Source: Prevotella sp. BV3P1 | GTDB lineage: Bacteria > Bacteroidota > Bacteroidia > Bacteroidales > Bacteroidaceae | Length of the DNA stretch: 64,000 bases | NCBI RefSeq assembly: GCF_000479005.1 | Contig: NZ_AWXC01000046.1 | Location: 1-64,000 of the forward strand | Direction of reading: 5' to 3' | Part shown: positions 33,990 to 44,063 of the stretch, piece after piece | How the letters are laid out: the number at the start of each line of letters is the position of its first letter | Numbering within the stretch: the first letter of the stretch is position 1 | Notes under the pieces: generated by a model | What the model was told of the DNA's origin: nothing | Seen by the model: only the letters and a program-made list of their open reading frames with translations | Database searches by the model: none | Position numbers and translations under genes: made by a program

Positions 33990-34121
33990 GTGTATCAATG
34001 TTTTTTAAGTTTGGTGAGTAAACCGTTGATGTGATGACGAACAGTTGCATGAACCACTTTGTTCTTCCTTTGGCTAATTATCTAAGCCAATCATTGCTTG
34101 AGAGAGTTTAGAAAAGAGCAT

Positions 34122-34871
34122 CTAAGCTTCGTGCCAAAACTCCCATGAGACAAAAGCCTGCAACAGCAGCATTTCCAATCCATTTTTGACCGTTGCTCCC
34201 TGCTTGGCTCCCTGTTTCATGAAAAGCGTTTCATCTGGATTGTATATCAAGTCGTACAGCAAATGATGGCTGCCCATCGCTTCGTATGGCAACTGCGGAC
34301 ATACGTCAGCATGTGGATACATCCCAACGGGGGTACAATTGACGATGACATTGTATTCTTGGATGATTTCGGGAGTGATGTCATCATATCGCAATACATT
34401 TGGAAGGTTCTGCCGAGAAACATATTTTGTTTCAATTCCCAATGACCTTAGCCCCACGTCTATAGCCTTGGCGGCACCTCCGGTACCTAAGATTAGTGCT
34501 TTTTTGTGAAACGTCTCGAGCAGCGGTTCGATGCTTCGTGTAAACCCAATGACATCACTGTTGAAGCCCTTCAATATGGTTTTCTTACCCTTGTGCGTGA
34601 CCTTGATAACGTTAACGGCACCAATAGATTTGGCTTCCGGACTGAGTTCGTCGAGATAGGGGATGACCTTTTCTTTGTAAGGCCTCGTGACATTTAATCC
34701 TTTAAGATCGGGGTTGGATGCCAACACTTCTTGAAGATTCTCTATATTGGGAATCTCAAAATTCACATAGCTGGCATTGATTCCTTCGTTTTGGAATTTC
34801 TCATTAAAATAACCTATCGAGAATGAATGCCCAAGAGGGTAGCCTATCAGTCCGTATTTGTCCATATTCAT
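34122..34871 (-). CDS. aroE: Shikimate dehydrogenase
   Basis: NADPH-dependent reduction of 3-dehydroshikimate in the aromatic amino-acid pathway. 249 residues, a little shorter than E. coli AroE (272). Shikimate-site motifs are GYPLGHSFSIGYFNEKF and LKGLNVTRPYKEKVIPYLDEL (catalytic Lys). The dinucleotide loop is LILGTGGAAKAI, and CTPVGMYPH is the conserved late motif. A second ATG lies two codons in (34865). It lies 41 bp after menG. Confidence 0.92.
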   Translation of the reverse strand: MNMDKYGLIGYPLGHSFSIGYFNEKFQNEGINASYVNFEIPNIENLQEVLASNPDLKGLNVTRPYKEKVIPYLDELSPEAKSIGAVNVIKVTHKGKKTILKGFNSDVIGFTRSIEPLLETFHKKALILGTGGAAKAIDVGLRSLGIETKYVSRQNLPNVLRYDDITPEIIQEYNVIVNCTPVGMYPHADVCPQLPYEAMGSHHLLYDLIYNPDETLFMKQGAKQGATVKNGLEMLLLQAFVSWEFWHEA

Positions 34872-34912
34872 GTTGTTATTGCACGCAAATCCATTGGCGT
34901 AGTTCTTCTAAA

Positions 34913-35650
34913 TCATTCTTTTTCTGCAAAATACATAGTGCAGACACCTAATGTCAATCTCTTGAACGTTGCGTTGGAAAAGCCCGCTTTCTGTAAAATC
35001 TCAACCATCTGTTCACCTTGTGGAAAGGCTTCGATGGTTGACGTAAGGTATTTGTAGGCGCTTTTATCCTTAGAAAGGAGTTTGCCATAAAAGGGTAGAA
35101 GCGTGTGCGAATATACCTTGAACAATTGTTTCATCGGGAACGACACAGGTTGTGTCAGCTCAACAATGCTCAGGTGTCCACCTGTTTTTAGTACCCTATA
35201 GATTTCTTTCATTCCGCTGTCCAAATCTTGAAAATTACGAATGCCAAAAGCAGCTGTTACGGCATCAAACGAATGGTCTGCAAAAGATAGGGCCAGACAG
35301 TCTTCTTTTTGAAAGGAAACGATATGGTCCAAATGCGCTGCAGCAACTTTTCGTTTGCCTATTTCCATCATGCCAACCGAGATATCAGCACCAATCAGTT
35401 GTTTGGGTTGCAGCATCTTGGCCGACAGAATGGCGAAATCACCGGTACCGGTGGCTATGTCCAGTATGTTTTGGGGGGCGAAAGGTTCCAGCTGCTTGAT
35501 GGCTTTTTTGCGCCATCCCTTGTCTATGTTCCATGACAAGCGATGGTTCAACTCATCGTACGTGGGCGCAATGTGATCAAACATTCGCTCTACTTGCTGT
35601 TTCTTCTCGCCCTCCTGACTATACGGTTTTATCTTTTCTTGTCCGTACAC
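34913..35650 (-). CDS. menG: Demethylmenaquinone methyltransferase
   Basis: Class I SAM methyltransferase (UbiE/MenG family), making menaquinone from demethylmenaquinone at the membrane. 245 residues. Features: [24 protein letters not shown] at the N-terminus, the SAM loop [13 protein letters not shown], then [16 protein letters not shown] and [12 protein letters not shown]. Bacteroidota use menaquinone, so the MenG role is favoured over ubiquinone synthesis. The start is GTG at 35650; the next ATG would remove the conserved N-terminal helix. 23 bp after purC. Confidence 0.92.
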   Translation of the reverse strand: MYGQEKIKPYSQEGEKKQQVERMFDHIAPTYDELNHRLSWNIDKGWRKKAIKQLEPFAPQNILDIATGTGDFAILSAKMLQPKQLIGADISVGMMEIGKRKVAAAHLDHIVSFQKEDCLALSFADHSFDAVTAAFGIRNFQDLDSGMKEIYRVLKTGGHLSIVELTQPVSFPMKQLFKVYSHTLLPFYGKLLSKDKSAYKYLTSTIEAFPQGEQMVEILQKAGFSNATFKRLTLGVCTMYFAEKE

Positions 35651-35673
35651 GCTGTTGTATGAATTGACTTTTT

Positions 35674-36624
35674 TTATTTAAGCGATGCGAGATATTCACT
35701 GACATTCTTTTCAATGCGGGCAGCCAAATCATTATGGTCGGCCGCTTTCTTGAACTTTTCGCCAGTGATGTGTTCGTACAATTCAATGTATCGCTCGCTT
35801 ACACTTTCAGCATATTCGTCCGTAATCTCTGGCATGGTCTGCCCAGGCTCATTCATGAAGTTGTGCTCGATGAGCCATTGACGTACGAACTCTTTTGACA
35901 GTTGTCTCTGCGGCTCACCTTTCGCCAGTTTCTCCTCATAGCCGTCGGCGTAGAAGTAACGACTGGAGTCTGGGGTATGAATTTCGTCAATGAGATAAAT
36001 CTTGCCGTCTTTTTTACCAAACTCATACTTGGTGTCCACAAGAATCAGCCCTTGTTTGGCTGCAATTTCCTGTCCGCGAGCGAACAATTTGCGCGTGTAA
36101 TCCTCGATGATGGCGTAATCTTCTGCCGGAACAATCCCCTGACTGATGATTTCTTCTTTTGAGATGTTGAGGTCATGTCCTTCGTCAGCCTTGGTTGTTG
36201 GTGTGACGATTGGCTCTGGGAAACGTTCGTTTTCCTTCATGCCATCGGGCAATTTAACGCCGCAAAGCTCTCTGGCTCCGGCCTTATATTCGCGCCAAGC
36301 GCTGCCTGTCAGAATGCTTCGGATGATCATTTCAACACGAAAGCCTTCACATTTTACACCTACCGTCACCATTGGGTCTGGTGTGGCAATCTTCCAGTTG
36401 GGGCAGATGTCTTTGGTAGAGTCAAGAAATTTGGCAGCTATCTGATTGAGAACCTGTCCTTTGAAAGGAATTCCCTTGGGTAGAATCACGTCGAATGCAG
36501 AGATTCTGTCAGTTGCAACCATCACGATTAAGTCATCATTGATGTTGTAAACATCACGTACTTTGCCATGGTAAACACTCTTTTGTCCATCGAAATGGAA
36601 ATCAGTTTTTGTTAATGCTTTCAT
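35674..36624 (-). CDS. purC: SAICAR synthetase
   Basis: Phosphoribosylaminoimidazole-succinocarboxamide synthase: ATP-dependent joining of aspartate to CAIR in purine synthesis. 316 residues, of the longer class similar to yeast Ade1. Visible features are [42 protein letters not shown] at the N-terminus, [16 protein letters not shown], and the metal/ATP segment [30 protein letters not shown] 36624 avoids overlap with phoH; the longer frame to 36690 runs into it. 10 bp after phoH. Confidence 0.94.
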   Translation of the reverse strand: MKALTKTDFHFDGQKSVYHGKVRDVYNINDDLIVMVATDRISAFDVILPKGIPFKGQVLNQIAAKFLDSTKDICPNWKIATPDPMVTVGVKCEGFRVEMIIRSILTGSAWREYKAGARELCGVKLPDGMKENERFPEPIVTPTTKADEGHDLNISKEEIISQGIVPAEDYAIIEDYTRKLFARGQEIAAKQGLILVDTKYEFGKKDGKIYLIDEIHTPDSSRYFYADGYEEKLAKGEPQRQLSKEFVRQWLIEHNFMNEPGQTMPEITDEYAESVSERYIELYEHITGEKFKKAADHNDLAARIEKNVSEYLASLK

Positions 36625-36634
36625 TGTTGTATGT

Positions 36635-37606
36635 TTAATCTTTAAACTCGAGTTTCTTTTCTTGGTTCCTGACATTGTCGTAAGCTTCATAGGCGTTCAC
36701 GATTCTCGTGACCAATTTGTGGCGAACGATGTCCTTCTTTCCCAATTCAACCACAGAGATGCCTTCAACATCGCCTAATATTCTCAGTGCTTCTTTTAAA
36801 CCACTCTTTTGTTCGTGCGGTAAATCTATCTGGGTCATATCGCCTGTGATAATCATTTTGGTGTTCCATCCCATGCGGGTAAGGAACATTCTGATTTGGG
36901 CTGGGGTGGTGTTTTGCGCTTCATCAAGGATGACGACAGCGTCACTTAAGGTTCTGCCGCGCATGAAAGCCAGGGGAGCAATCTGAATGATGTGTTTCTC
37001 CATCATGTCTTGCAGTTTCACGGCTGGAATCATGTCTTCAAGAGAATCGTATAAAGGTTGTAGGTATGGATCTATCTTGTCCTTCATATCTCCAGGCAAA
37101 AATCCAAGTTTCTCTCCGGCTTCCACGGCTGGGCGGGAGAGGATAATCTTCTTGGCAGCCTTTTCTTTCAGGGCTTTTACGGCTAAAGCAATGCTGAGAT
37201 AGGTTTTTCCAGTGCCTGCCGGACCAACGGCAAACACCATGTCCGAAGTATTATATGCTTCGATGAGTTTTTGCTGATTCTCGCTTCGGCTCTTGATAGG
37301 GCGTCCTGATATACTATACACCACAACATCCTTGATGGCGTCGGCCTTTGTCTTGTGGTCATGAACGATGTCCAATATGTCTTCTTCCGTAATGGAGTTG
37401 TACTTTAAGACGTGCTTCTGCATCAGTTCGATATCCTCTTCAATCTTGGCCATCTCTTCCTCGTCGCCCAAGATGCGGATGACGTTTCCACGGGCAACTA
37501 TTCGCAATTTGGGAAACAGCGACTTGAGCATCTGCAAATGATCATTGTTGACCCCATAGAATGTAACAGGGTCTATGTCTTCCAGAACGATATGCTTCTC
37601 AATCAA
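36635..37606 (-). CDS. phoH: PhoH-like ATPase
   Basis: A 323-residue cytoplasmic P-loop protein. Walker A is [21 protein letters not shown] and Walker B is [45 protein letters not shown] is the typical PhoH segment. PhoH proteins are predicted RNA helicases or nucleases involved in RNA and ribosome maturation; the precise role is unsettled. An N-terminal KH-like part (about 20-90) supports RNA binding. First gene of the phoH-purC-menG-aroE-purM-prfA string, with a -7 box at 37635-37642. Confidence 0.92.
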   Translation of the reverse strand: MIEKHIVLEDIDPVTFYGVNNDHLQMLKSLFPKLRIVARGNVIRILGDEEEMAKIEEDIELMQKHVLKYNSITEEDILDIVHDHKTKADAIKDVVVYSISGRPIKSRSENQQKLIEAYNTSDMVFAVGPAGTGKTYLSIALAVKALKEKAAKKIILSRPAVEAGEKLGFLPGDMKDKIDPYLQPLYDSLEDMIPAVKLQDMMEKHIIQIAPLAFMRGRTLSDAVVILDEAQNTTPAQIRMFLTRMGWNTKMIITGDMTQIDLPHEQKSGLKEALRILGDVEGISVVELGKKDIVRHKLVTRIVNAYEAYDNVRNQEKKLEFKD

Positions 37607-37634
37607 TGTGATGTATAAGTTTAAATAATTGTTG

Positions 37635-37642
37635 CAAATGTA
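37635..37642 (-). promoter_or_regulatory. -7 box (TACATTTG) for the phoH operon
   Basis: TACATTTG on the minus strand, 28 nt before the phoH start. Divergent from the promoter at 37736-37743. Confidence 0.55.
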
Positions 37643-37735
37643 CGAAAAAGATTAGACATTGAAGATGTGGTATTGGAGTTTTTTCATAAAAGTGAAAAAA
37701 AAGATTGGTACAGGGATTAACTGTTTTCTTTTTAT

Positions 37736-37743
37736 TAACTTTG
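37736..37743 (+). promoter_or_regulatory. -7 box (TAACTTTG) for the DUF5715 gene
   Basis: TAACTTTG, 19 nt before the ATG at 37763. Confidence 0.55.
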
Positions 37744-37762
37744 TCGCTCAGAAGCTGTATTG

Positions 37763-38590
37763 ATGAAGATTTCAAAGAAGAGATACTTACAAGGTTTTGC
37801 CCTCTGCGTTGTGTTTTTGGGCATGGTGCGTTGCGTCTTTCCTGATGTTGCGGGCAATAGGACTGCAAAAGATATCTCTTCTCCGAATAATCATTTAGAT
37901 TCGCTGACGCTGACAGACAAGACAAATAAGAATCATGCTGTTAAATCCGTTGCTGCGAACAACCCTGAAGCTCGTCCGAGTATGCGCTCAAAATTTTTCA
38001 ATGCAGATGGGTCACTCGTTAAAAACCGAATTTATAGCGTTCAGAATTTTTCCAAATCGTTTCCTGATCAGAATGACGTTCAGCTCGTCGCCGCCAACAA
38101 GTTGGGGGTAAAGCCGGTGCTTGATCGTGCCGAAGCTGAAAGTAGGAAGGCGGAGTTGGTATACATTGGTGCGAATCCTTATTTCTATGTTGATCGCTTA
38201 AAAAGCAGTATTCCTTATTTGGTGCCACAGGCTGCCGTCTTACTTCAAGATATTGGGCGCAACTTCTTCGACAGTTTGCAAGTGAAAGGAATTCCCCTTC
38301 ACAAAATTATTGTCACCAGTGTGATGCGTAGCCGAGAGGATATTGAGAGATTGAGAGGCCATAATGGTAATGCCAAGCCAAACAGTTGCCATCTTTATGG
38401 AACAACTTTCGACATTGGTTATAATCGTTATATTACCGTACAAGACCCAGATGGACCTGCCCGCCGACAGGTTCGTAACGATAGTTTGAAGTGGGTATTA
38501 AGTGAAGTGCTGAACGATTTGCGCAATCTTAACCGCTGCTATGTAAAATACGAAATACACCAAGGATGCTTTCACGTTACGACACGATAG
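37763..38590 (+). CDS. DUF5715-like protein with M15 peptidase zinc pattern
   Basis: A 275-residue exported protein: an N-terminal hydrophobic segment (YLQGFALCVVFLGMVRCVF) and then a disordered Asn/Ser-rich region to about residue 95. The C-terminal half resembles DUF5715 and M15 D-Ala-D-Ala carboxypeptidases. His210 and Asp217 lie in CHLYGTTFDIGYNRY, and His271 is in GCFHVTTR at the very end, the HxxxxxxD...H zinc triad. VTSVMRSREDIERLRGHNGNAKPNS upstream fits the M15 fold. It may trim peptidoglycan stems, though this is inference. An in-frame TTG just before the ATG adds one residue. It faces the next gene end to end, with one base between them. Confidence 0.75.
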   Translation: MKISKKRYLQGFALCVVFLGMVRCVFPDVAGNRTAKDISSPNNHLDSLTLTDKTNKNHAVKSVAANNPEARPSMRSKFFNADGSLVKNRIYSVQNFSKSFPDQNDVQLVAANKLGVKPVLDRAEAESRKAELVYIGANPYFYVDRLKSSIPYLVPQAAVLLQDIGRNFFDSLQVKGIPLHKIIVTSVMRSREDIERLRGHNGNAKPNSCHLYGTTFDIGYNRYITVQDPDGPARRQVRNDSLKWVLSEVLNDLRNLNRCYVKYEIHQGCFHVTTR

Positions 38591-38591
38591 G

Positions 38592-39158
38592 TCAGAAGCG
38601 GTACTCGTATTCAGGTAAGGTAACGGTAGCTTGGCCCATCAAGTCGAAATGATGATCCCTGACCATCCATCTTTGTTGTGATTTTGGTGCTCTTGGATTT
38701 AAGCACCTGGAGGTTTTGCGAAGAAGAAAACCTTCTTTTGTTCTATCAATGGTAAACCCAGAGGCTATTCGTGTGGACTTTCTGTTATATGAGTTGATTC
38801 GCCATAGTTCGAATCTATCTTCCAGTACCCATCCGGATTTATTCCCCTTGTCCAGGCAGATGAACATGTATTCACCGTCAGGACTGAGGTAGGAAGATAA
38901 AATTTTATCATATTTGTGTGGCGTAAAGTTGAGTTCTTCATTGATGTTGAGCACCACATCCAGACAAAAAAGCTTGTTTTTGCGAACGTAATACAGACTA
39001 TGACGCTTGTTATCCGTATACTTCGCCACCACAGAGGCATCTTTCGATACATGTCTGGCTGCCTCGTTAACACGGTTAGCGATGGGCGTTTGAGCAGACA
39101 AAATCGTTGAGACGAATATGGATAAGAGTAATATTTTGAGGCTTCTTAATAGTATCAT
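38592..39158 (-). CDS. Secreted protein of unknown function
   Basis: A 188-residue protein with a signal peptide (ILLRSLKILLLSIFVSTILSAQ). The mature part looks beta-rich. One segment, SSYLSPDGEYMFICLDKGNKSG followed by ELWRINSYNRKSTRIASGF, resembles a single blade of a WD/TolB-type propeller. I do not recognise the family. The start is ATG at 39158 because the frame's upstream TTG (39170) overlaps the -7 box. Its 3' end meets that of the DUF5715 gene with one base between, so the two transcripts converge. Confidence 0.7.
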   Translation of the reverse strand: MILLRSLKILLLSIFVSTILSAQTPIANRVNEAARHVSKDASVVAKYTDNKRHSLYYVRKNKLFCLDVVLNINEELNFTPHKYDKILSSYLSPDGEYMFICLDKGNKSGWVLEDRFELWRINSYNRKSTRIASGFTIDRTKEGFLLRKTSRCLNPRAPKSQQRWMVRDHHFDLMGQATVTLPEYEYRF

Positions 39159-39167
39159 AATCAATTG

Positions 39168-39175
39168 CAAAGGTA
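39168..39175 (-). promoter_or_regulatory. -7 box (TACCTTTG) for the secreted protein gene
   Basis: TACCTTTG on the minus strand, 9 nt before the ATG at 39158; the leader would be only a few bases. Confidence 0.55.
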
Positions 39176-39306
39176 AATTAAGAATCTTATACTCCCAAAT
39201 AATTGATTTATTTTTACGTTGCTGTATATTACAGCCTCCTGGTAGTAAGTCTTACTATTTACGAGTAGTAACACTCAGAATAAATCCTTGCGTACTTTAA
39301 TTGAAC

Positions 39307-39340
39307 AACCGCCAGCTTTGCATCTTCAAAACTGGCGGTT
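39307..39340. repeat. Hairpin downstream of fumarase
   Basis: AACCGCCAG (39307-39315) and CTGGCGGTT (39332-39340) form a perfect 9-bp stem with a 16-nt loop, 33 bp beyond the fumarase stop. There is no strong T-run on the minus strand, so it may be a 3'-end stabiliser or weak terminator. Confidence 0.5.
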
Positions 39341-39372
39341 AACTCATAACCATGAGAGGCTATTGCAGTCTG

Positions 39373-41022
39373 TTATTTTGTGCAAGAAGGCGTCCAAGGT
39401 TTCAGTTGTTTGAAGAAATCATTTCCCTTGTCGTCTACTAAGATGAAAGCAGGGAAGTCGACAACGTCAATTTTCCAAATGGCTTCCATGCCGAGTTCGG
39501 GATATTCCACGCACTCAATGCTCTTAATAGAATTCATCGACAGCACAGCAGCAGGGCCGCCAATGCTACCCAAATAGAAACCTCCGTGCTTTTGACACGC
39601 ATCGGTCACCACTTGTGTGCGGTTGCCTTTGGCAATCATCACCATCGAACCGCCATGATCTTGGAACTCGTCTACATAAGGATCCATGCGGTTTGCGGTA
39701 GTAGGACCCATACTGCCACAAGGCATTCCCTCCGGAGTCTTCGCCGGACCAGCGTAGAGAATAGGGTGGTTCTTGAAGTATTCGGGCAACTCTTCGCCTG
39801 CATCAAGACGTGCTTTGAGCTTGGCATGTGCGATGTCGCGTGCCACGATGATAGTACCGTTGAGACTCACACGTGTAGATACGGGATATTGCGACAGCTC
39901 TTTGCAGATGTCTGCCATGGGTTGATCGAGGTTGATTTTCACCACATCGCCTTCACCAGCTTGACGTAATTCCTCTGGAATGAGCGAACCGGGATTTTCA
40001 TCTAACTTCTCTATCCACAAACCCTCTTTGTTAATCTTGGCTTTGATGTTGCGGTCTGCCGAACAACTGACGCCCATTCCGATGGGACACGATGCTCCAT
40101 GGCGTGGTAAGCGTACCACCCGAATATCGTGAGCCATGTATTTACCACCAAACTGAGCACCCAGTCCAATCTTGTGTGCTTCGTCTAAAAGTTCCTTCTC
40201 CAGTGCTACATCGCGGAAAGCACGTCCTGTTTCGTCTCCCGAGGTGGGCAGGTTGTCATAATAATGAGTAGACGCTAACTTCACGGTGAGCAGGTTTTTC
40301 TCTGCCGAGGTGCCTCCAATGACGAATGCAATGTGGTAAGGAGGACAAGCAGCTGTACCCAATGATTTCATTTTCTCTACCAAGAAAGGAACCAAGGTGC
40401 CAGGGTTTTGAATAATGGCTTTGGTCATTTGGTACAGATAGGTCTTGTTGGCAGAGCCGCCTCCCTTAGTAACAAACAAGAATTTGTATTCCATTCCCTC
40501 AGTTGCCTCTAAGTCTATCTGTGCAGGAAGGTTGCATCTGGTGTTCACCTCGTCGTACATATTGAGGGGTGCATTCTGTGAGTAGCGCAGGTTGTCTTGT
40601 GTGTAGGTGTTGTAAACGCCACGAGAGATGGCTTCTTCATCGCAAAAGCCCGTCCATACCTGTTGTCCCTTTTCACCGTGTACAATAGCGGTACCCGTGT
40701 CTTGGCAAAGTGGTAGTTTGCCTTTTGATGCAACTTCGGCATTGCGCAAGAAGGAGAGAGCCACATACTTGTCATTGTCTGACGCCTCAGGGTCGGTTAA
40801 AATCTTCGCTACTTGTTCGTTGTGTGCGCGACGCAACATGAAACTCACGTTGTGAAAGGCGTGTTGGGTGAGCATGGTGAGTGCTTCCGGAGTCACTTTC
40901 AGGACAGGTTTTCCCTCGAATTGACTAACCGATACGCCGTCTTTTGTTAATAAATAATACTCAGTTTCGTCATTGCCCATTTGAAACATGGGCGCATACT
41001 TAAATTCAGGAGTTTGTGCCAT
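39373..41022 (-). CDS. fumB: Fumarate hydratase class I (iron-sulfur)
   Basis: Interconverts fumarate and malate in the cytoplasm; in Bacteroidales it runs in the fumarate-respiration (reductive) direction. 549 residues, alpha and beta parts fused as in E. coli FumA/FumB. Conserved features are [19 protein letters not shown] (cluster Cys), [17 protein letters not shown] and [23 protein letters not shown], then [20 protein letters not shown] and the beta-part [15 protein letters not shown]. The labile 4Fe-4S cluster makes it oxygen-sensitive, fitting an anaerobe. The symbol could equally be fumA. 61 bp separate it from the M16 peptidase gene upstream. Confidence 0.92.
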   Translation of the reverse strand: MAQTPEFKYAPMFQMGNDETEYYLLTKDGVSVSQFEGKPVLKVTPEALTMLTQHAFHNVSFMLRRAHNEQVAKILTDPEASDNDKYVALSFLRNAEVASKGKLPLCQDTGTAIVHGEKGQQVWTGFCDEEAISRGVYNTYTQDNLRYSQNAPLNMYDEVNTRCNLPAQIDLEATEGMEYKFLFVTKGGGSANKTYLYQMTKAIIQNPGTLVPFLVEKMKSLGTAACPPYHIAFVIGGTSAEKNLLTVKLASTHYYDNLPTSGDETGRAFRDVALEKELLDEAHKIGLGAQFGGKYMAHDIRVVRLPRHGASCPIGMGVSCSADRNIKAKINKEGLWIEKLDENPGSLIPEELRQAGEGDVVKINLDQPMADICKELSQYPVSTRVSLNGTIIVARDIAHAKLKARLDAGEELPEYFKNHPILYAGPAKTPEGMPCGSMGPTTANRMDPYVDEFQDHGGSMVMIAKGNRTQVVTDACQKHGGFYLGSIGGPAAVLSMNSIKSIECVEYPELGMEAIWKIDVVDFPAFILVDDKGNDFFKQLKPWTPSCTK

Positions 41023-41083
41023 AATGTTTTTATTGTTGTTATAGTCTTGTTATTCTAAACGTATTTTATTGTTATTTGCGCCA

Positions 41084-43990
41084 TCAATATCCAAATATCT
41101 CTTCGGTGGAAAGACGTTTGATGTTGCCGATTTTCTGTAGAGCCTCCATGTTCAAATTCTTCTCATCGCCCAGAATGACGTAACGATAGGGCTTGCGTGC
41201 CATGTTTTTTTGCTCGAAGTTAACAATATCTTGCATGGTGATGTTGGGCAAGGCTTGGTAGATTCTTTCGTTTTCATCATAATCAAGGCCTCTTTCTTTG
41301 GCATTTAAATAAGCTTGAAGAACACCACTGCGTGTGACGCGAAGGCTGGCCAGCTGCTTCGTCAAACCCTGTTTGGCAATGTCGAAGGCTGCTTTACTTT
41401 GTGGAATGGTGTCTAAGATGTTGTTGAACACCTTGATGCAATCCATCATTTTGTCATTTTGAGTGATGATGTAGGTTTGCGCGTACTCAGGATGTCCCTT
41501 CAGCGGACTGTTGTTGTAATATGCTGATGCGCTGTAAGCCAATCCTCTTGCTTCACGCAACTCTTGGAAGACAACGGTGTTCATGCCACCGCCAAAGTAT
41601 TCGTTGAATAGAGTTCCTACCGCTGCCTGCTTGGCGTCAAAAGGTTTGTTCTCGTTGTGATACATCACCATGTAAATGTTTTTAGCATTGTAGGGAGCGA
41701 TGTACACTTCGTTTTGCGGTGTGGTTTGTTCTTGATACTCTTTGTTTTTCAATGCAGGTTTTCTGCTTTTGGCAGGCTCATACAACTTGTCAAGGTAGGC
41801 AGACAGCTGTTGTGTGCTCGTTGGTCCGTAGTATAGCACGGTTTGCTCGTATTGTTTGAGCGACTGAAACAAATCAACCAAATGTTGTGGCTGTAAGGCT
41901 TTCAGTTCTTGTTCGCTTACGATATTGCGCACTTGGTTATAGGGTCCGAACATCGCATACCTTCTTAAGGCGTTGAAATTGCTTCGTTGATTGTTTTTGT
42001 CGTCTTGCCTTGCTTTCAACGTCAATGCGACATATTGTTCGTACGACTTTGCATCTGGCTTCGCATCGGTCATCAGTTCGTTGAGCAGTTTCACCGCTTT
42101 GGGCATGTTCTCATCCAATCCTGTCAACAAAATGGTGATGTTGCGCGAATCGGCTGTTATGTTGAAGCTGCACGCCAGCTTGTAAAACTCTCGTTTGATG
42201 TCCTCTGCCGACTTCTTAGAGGTACCCAGATAGTTGATGTAATCACACGCCACCGCATACTCTTTGTTAGCAGTTGTGCCGAAATCCCAATTGAACACCA
42301 AGTTAAAAAGTCCGTCATCGCTGTTGTGTTTGTACACAATAGGTAGCTTCATTTTAGTCTTAGTGAAGGTTAAGTCGCGCTTGAAATCAAGGAATTGCGG
42401 TTGTATGGGCGTAGTGTGTGCATTTTGTATGTCACGCAAAAATGCACTGCTCTCGTTACGGTTGCTGGGGATGGGGGTGATTTGTGGTTTATCTATCTTT
42501 TTTTGCGTCGTGTCTTCGCCTTGCTTCTTGTACACACAAACAAAGTTGTCTTTGAAGTGTTTGTTGGCAAATGCCATGATGTCTTGTTTCGAAATCTTTG
42601 CCAGTCTGTCCAAACGGTTGACCACATCTTCCCATTTCTGATTGTTAATGAAGGCGTCGGTCAGCATGGAAACCCTTGACCGGTTAGACTGTAGCGACTT
42701 GTAATAATCGCGTTTGGCGTTATTGATGATTGACGAGAGCAGGTCATCGGCGAACGCTCCCCGCTTTAGTTTGTCAACCTCAGCCAACAATAGTTGTTTG
42801 ACGTCTTGCAAAGACTGTCCCTCCTTGGGCAATCCTTCCATGCAGAATGATGAATAATCGGCCAAGGCATTGACGAACGAACCGCTCCCTAAGAGCTTCA
42901 TGCTTTGATTGAGGTCCAGGTCTAACAATCCCGCATGCCCGTTGCTCAATATTTTATCCACCAAGGTAAGTGTGTCATTTTGCAGTGATGCAGCACCGTC
43001 GAACTTCCAGGCCAACAATACATTCTCGGCTTCCTGGCCTACTACCGTGGTGTCTACACTCGCTTTGAGGTCGGGTTGTGGTGCAAAGGTAGGGTAGGAT
43101 AGTGTTGGGTTCTTCTTCCATGAGCCGAAATACTTGTCTAAAGTAGCAATCACTTCATCTGGATTCATGTCGCCTGCCATGCAGATAGCCACATTGTTGG
43201 GCACATAGTAGCGTTTGAAATAGTTTTGGATGTTTACAATCGATGGATTTTTGAGGTGAGCCTGTGTGCCGATGGTGGTCTGTGTGCCATAGGGATGTGT
43301 AGGAAACAATTTGGCATTGAGTGCGTCCCACTGCTTTCTTCCGTCGTTCGAAAGCCCGATATTGAATTCTTCGTACACAGCTTCCAATTCGGTATGAAAG
43401 CCTCTTACCACCATGTTTTGAAACCTGTCGGCTTGTATTTTGGCCCAATTCTCTACTTCGTTGGCCGGAATATTCTCTACATAACAGGTGATGTCGTTGC
43501 TTGTAAAGGCGTTAGATCCTTCAGAACCGATGGCTGCCATCAGCTTGTCATATTCATTGGGAATGTTGTATTTGGCAGCCAACTGTGATATACTGTCAAT
43601 TTCATGGTATGCCTGTTTGCGTTCGGCAGCATCGGTCAGCAAGCGATATTTCTCATATCGCTGCGTGATTTCTTGCAGATAAGCAGCTTCTTTCTCCGCA
43701 TTGGTGGTGCCAAACCGTTTGGTTCCCTTAAACATCAAATGCTCCAAATAGTGCGCCAACCCCGTGGTTTCAGCAGGATCATTCCTACTTCCGGTCTTAA
43801 CCGCAATGTAAGTTTGAATACGCGGCTTCTCTTTGTTCACACTCAGGTAAACTTTCAATCCGTTATCCAATGTGTAGATACGGGCTTTCATGGGGTCGCC
43901 CGTCACTGTTTGGTAATCGTATACTTTCGCATAAAGACTACTTTGAAACAGTATGAGCAGTAAGCTTGACAATATTAATCTTGTTCTCAT
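41084..43990 (-). CDS. M16 family zinc peptidase (two-domain)
   Basis: A 968-residue exported protein: signal MRTRLILSSLLLILFQSSLYA, then two M16 halves. The active half has the inverted zinc motif HxxEH (His80, Glu83, His84 in GLAHYLEHLMFKGTKRFG) and the downstream helix with the third ligand near HTELEAVYEEFN. The second half lacks the motif and probably forms the closing shell. It resembles periplasmic PqqL/insulinase-type enzymes that degrade peptides. The long frame starts at 44113, but ATG 43990 begins the signal peptide and does not overlap DUF4954. It lies between DUF4954 and fumarase. Confidence 0.88.
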   Translation of the reverse strand: MRTRLILSSLLLILFQSSLYAKVYDYQTVTGDPMKARIYTLDNGLKVYLSVNKEKPRIQTYIAVKTGSRNDPAETTGLAHYLEHLMFKGTKRFGTTNAEKEAAYLQEITQRYEKYRLLTDAAERKQAYHEIDSISQLAAKYNIPNEYDKLMAAIGSEGSNAFTSNDITCYVENIPANEVENWAKIQADRFQNMVVRGFHTELEAVYEEFNIGLSNDGRKQWDALNAKLFPTHPYGTQTTIGTQAHLKNPSIVNIQNYFKRYYVPNNVAICMAGDMNPDEVIATLDKYFGSWKKNPTLSYPTFAPQPDLKASVDTTVVGQEAENVLLAWKFDGAASLQNDTLTLVDKILSNGHAGLLDLDLNQSMKLLGSGSFVNALADYSSFCMEGLPKEGQSLQDVKQLLLAEVDKLKRGAFADDLLSSIINNAKRDYYKSLQSNRSRVSMLTDAFINNQKWEDVVNRLDRLAKISKQDIMAFANKHFKDNFVCVYKKQGEDTTQKKIDKPQITPIPSNRNESSAFLRDIQNAHTTPIQPQFLDFKRDLTFTKTKMKLPIVYKHNSDDGLFNLVFNWDFGTTANKEYAVACDYINYLGTSKKSAEDIKREFYKLACSFNITADSRNITILLTGLDENMPKAVKLLNELMTDAKPDAKSYEQYVALTLKARQDDKNNQRSNFNALRRYAMFGPYNQVRNIVSEQELKALQPQHLVDLFQSLKQYEQTVLYYGPTSTQQLSAYLDKLYEPAKSRKPALKNKEYQEQTTPQNEVYIAPYNAKNIYMVMYHNENKPFDAKQAAVGTLFNEYFGGGMNTVVFQELREARGLAYSASAYYNNSPLKGHPEYAQTYIITQNDKMMDCIKVFNNILDTIPQSKAAFDIAKQGLTKQLASLRVTRSGVLQAYLNAKERGLDYDENERIYQALPNITMQDIVNFEQKNMARKPYRYVILGDEKNLNMEALQKIGNIKRLSTEEIFGY

Positions 43991-44063
43991 TTTTATGATA
44001 GTTAATGACCTGTTAGTAATATCCAATTTTGTTAGGCTTTGGTTCAAACGGTTGAACCTGATT

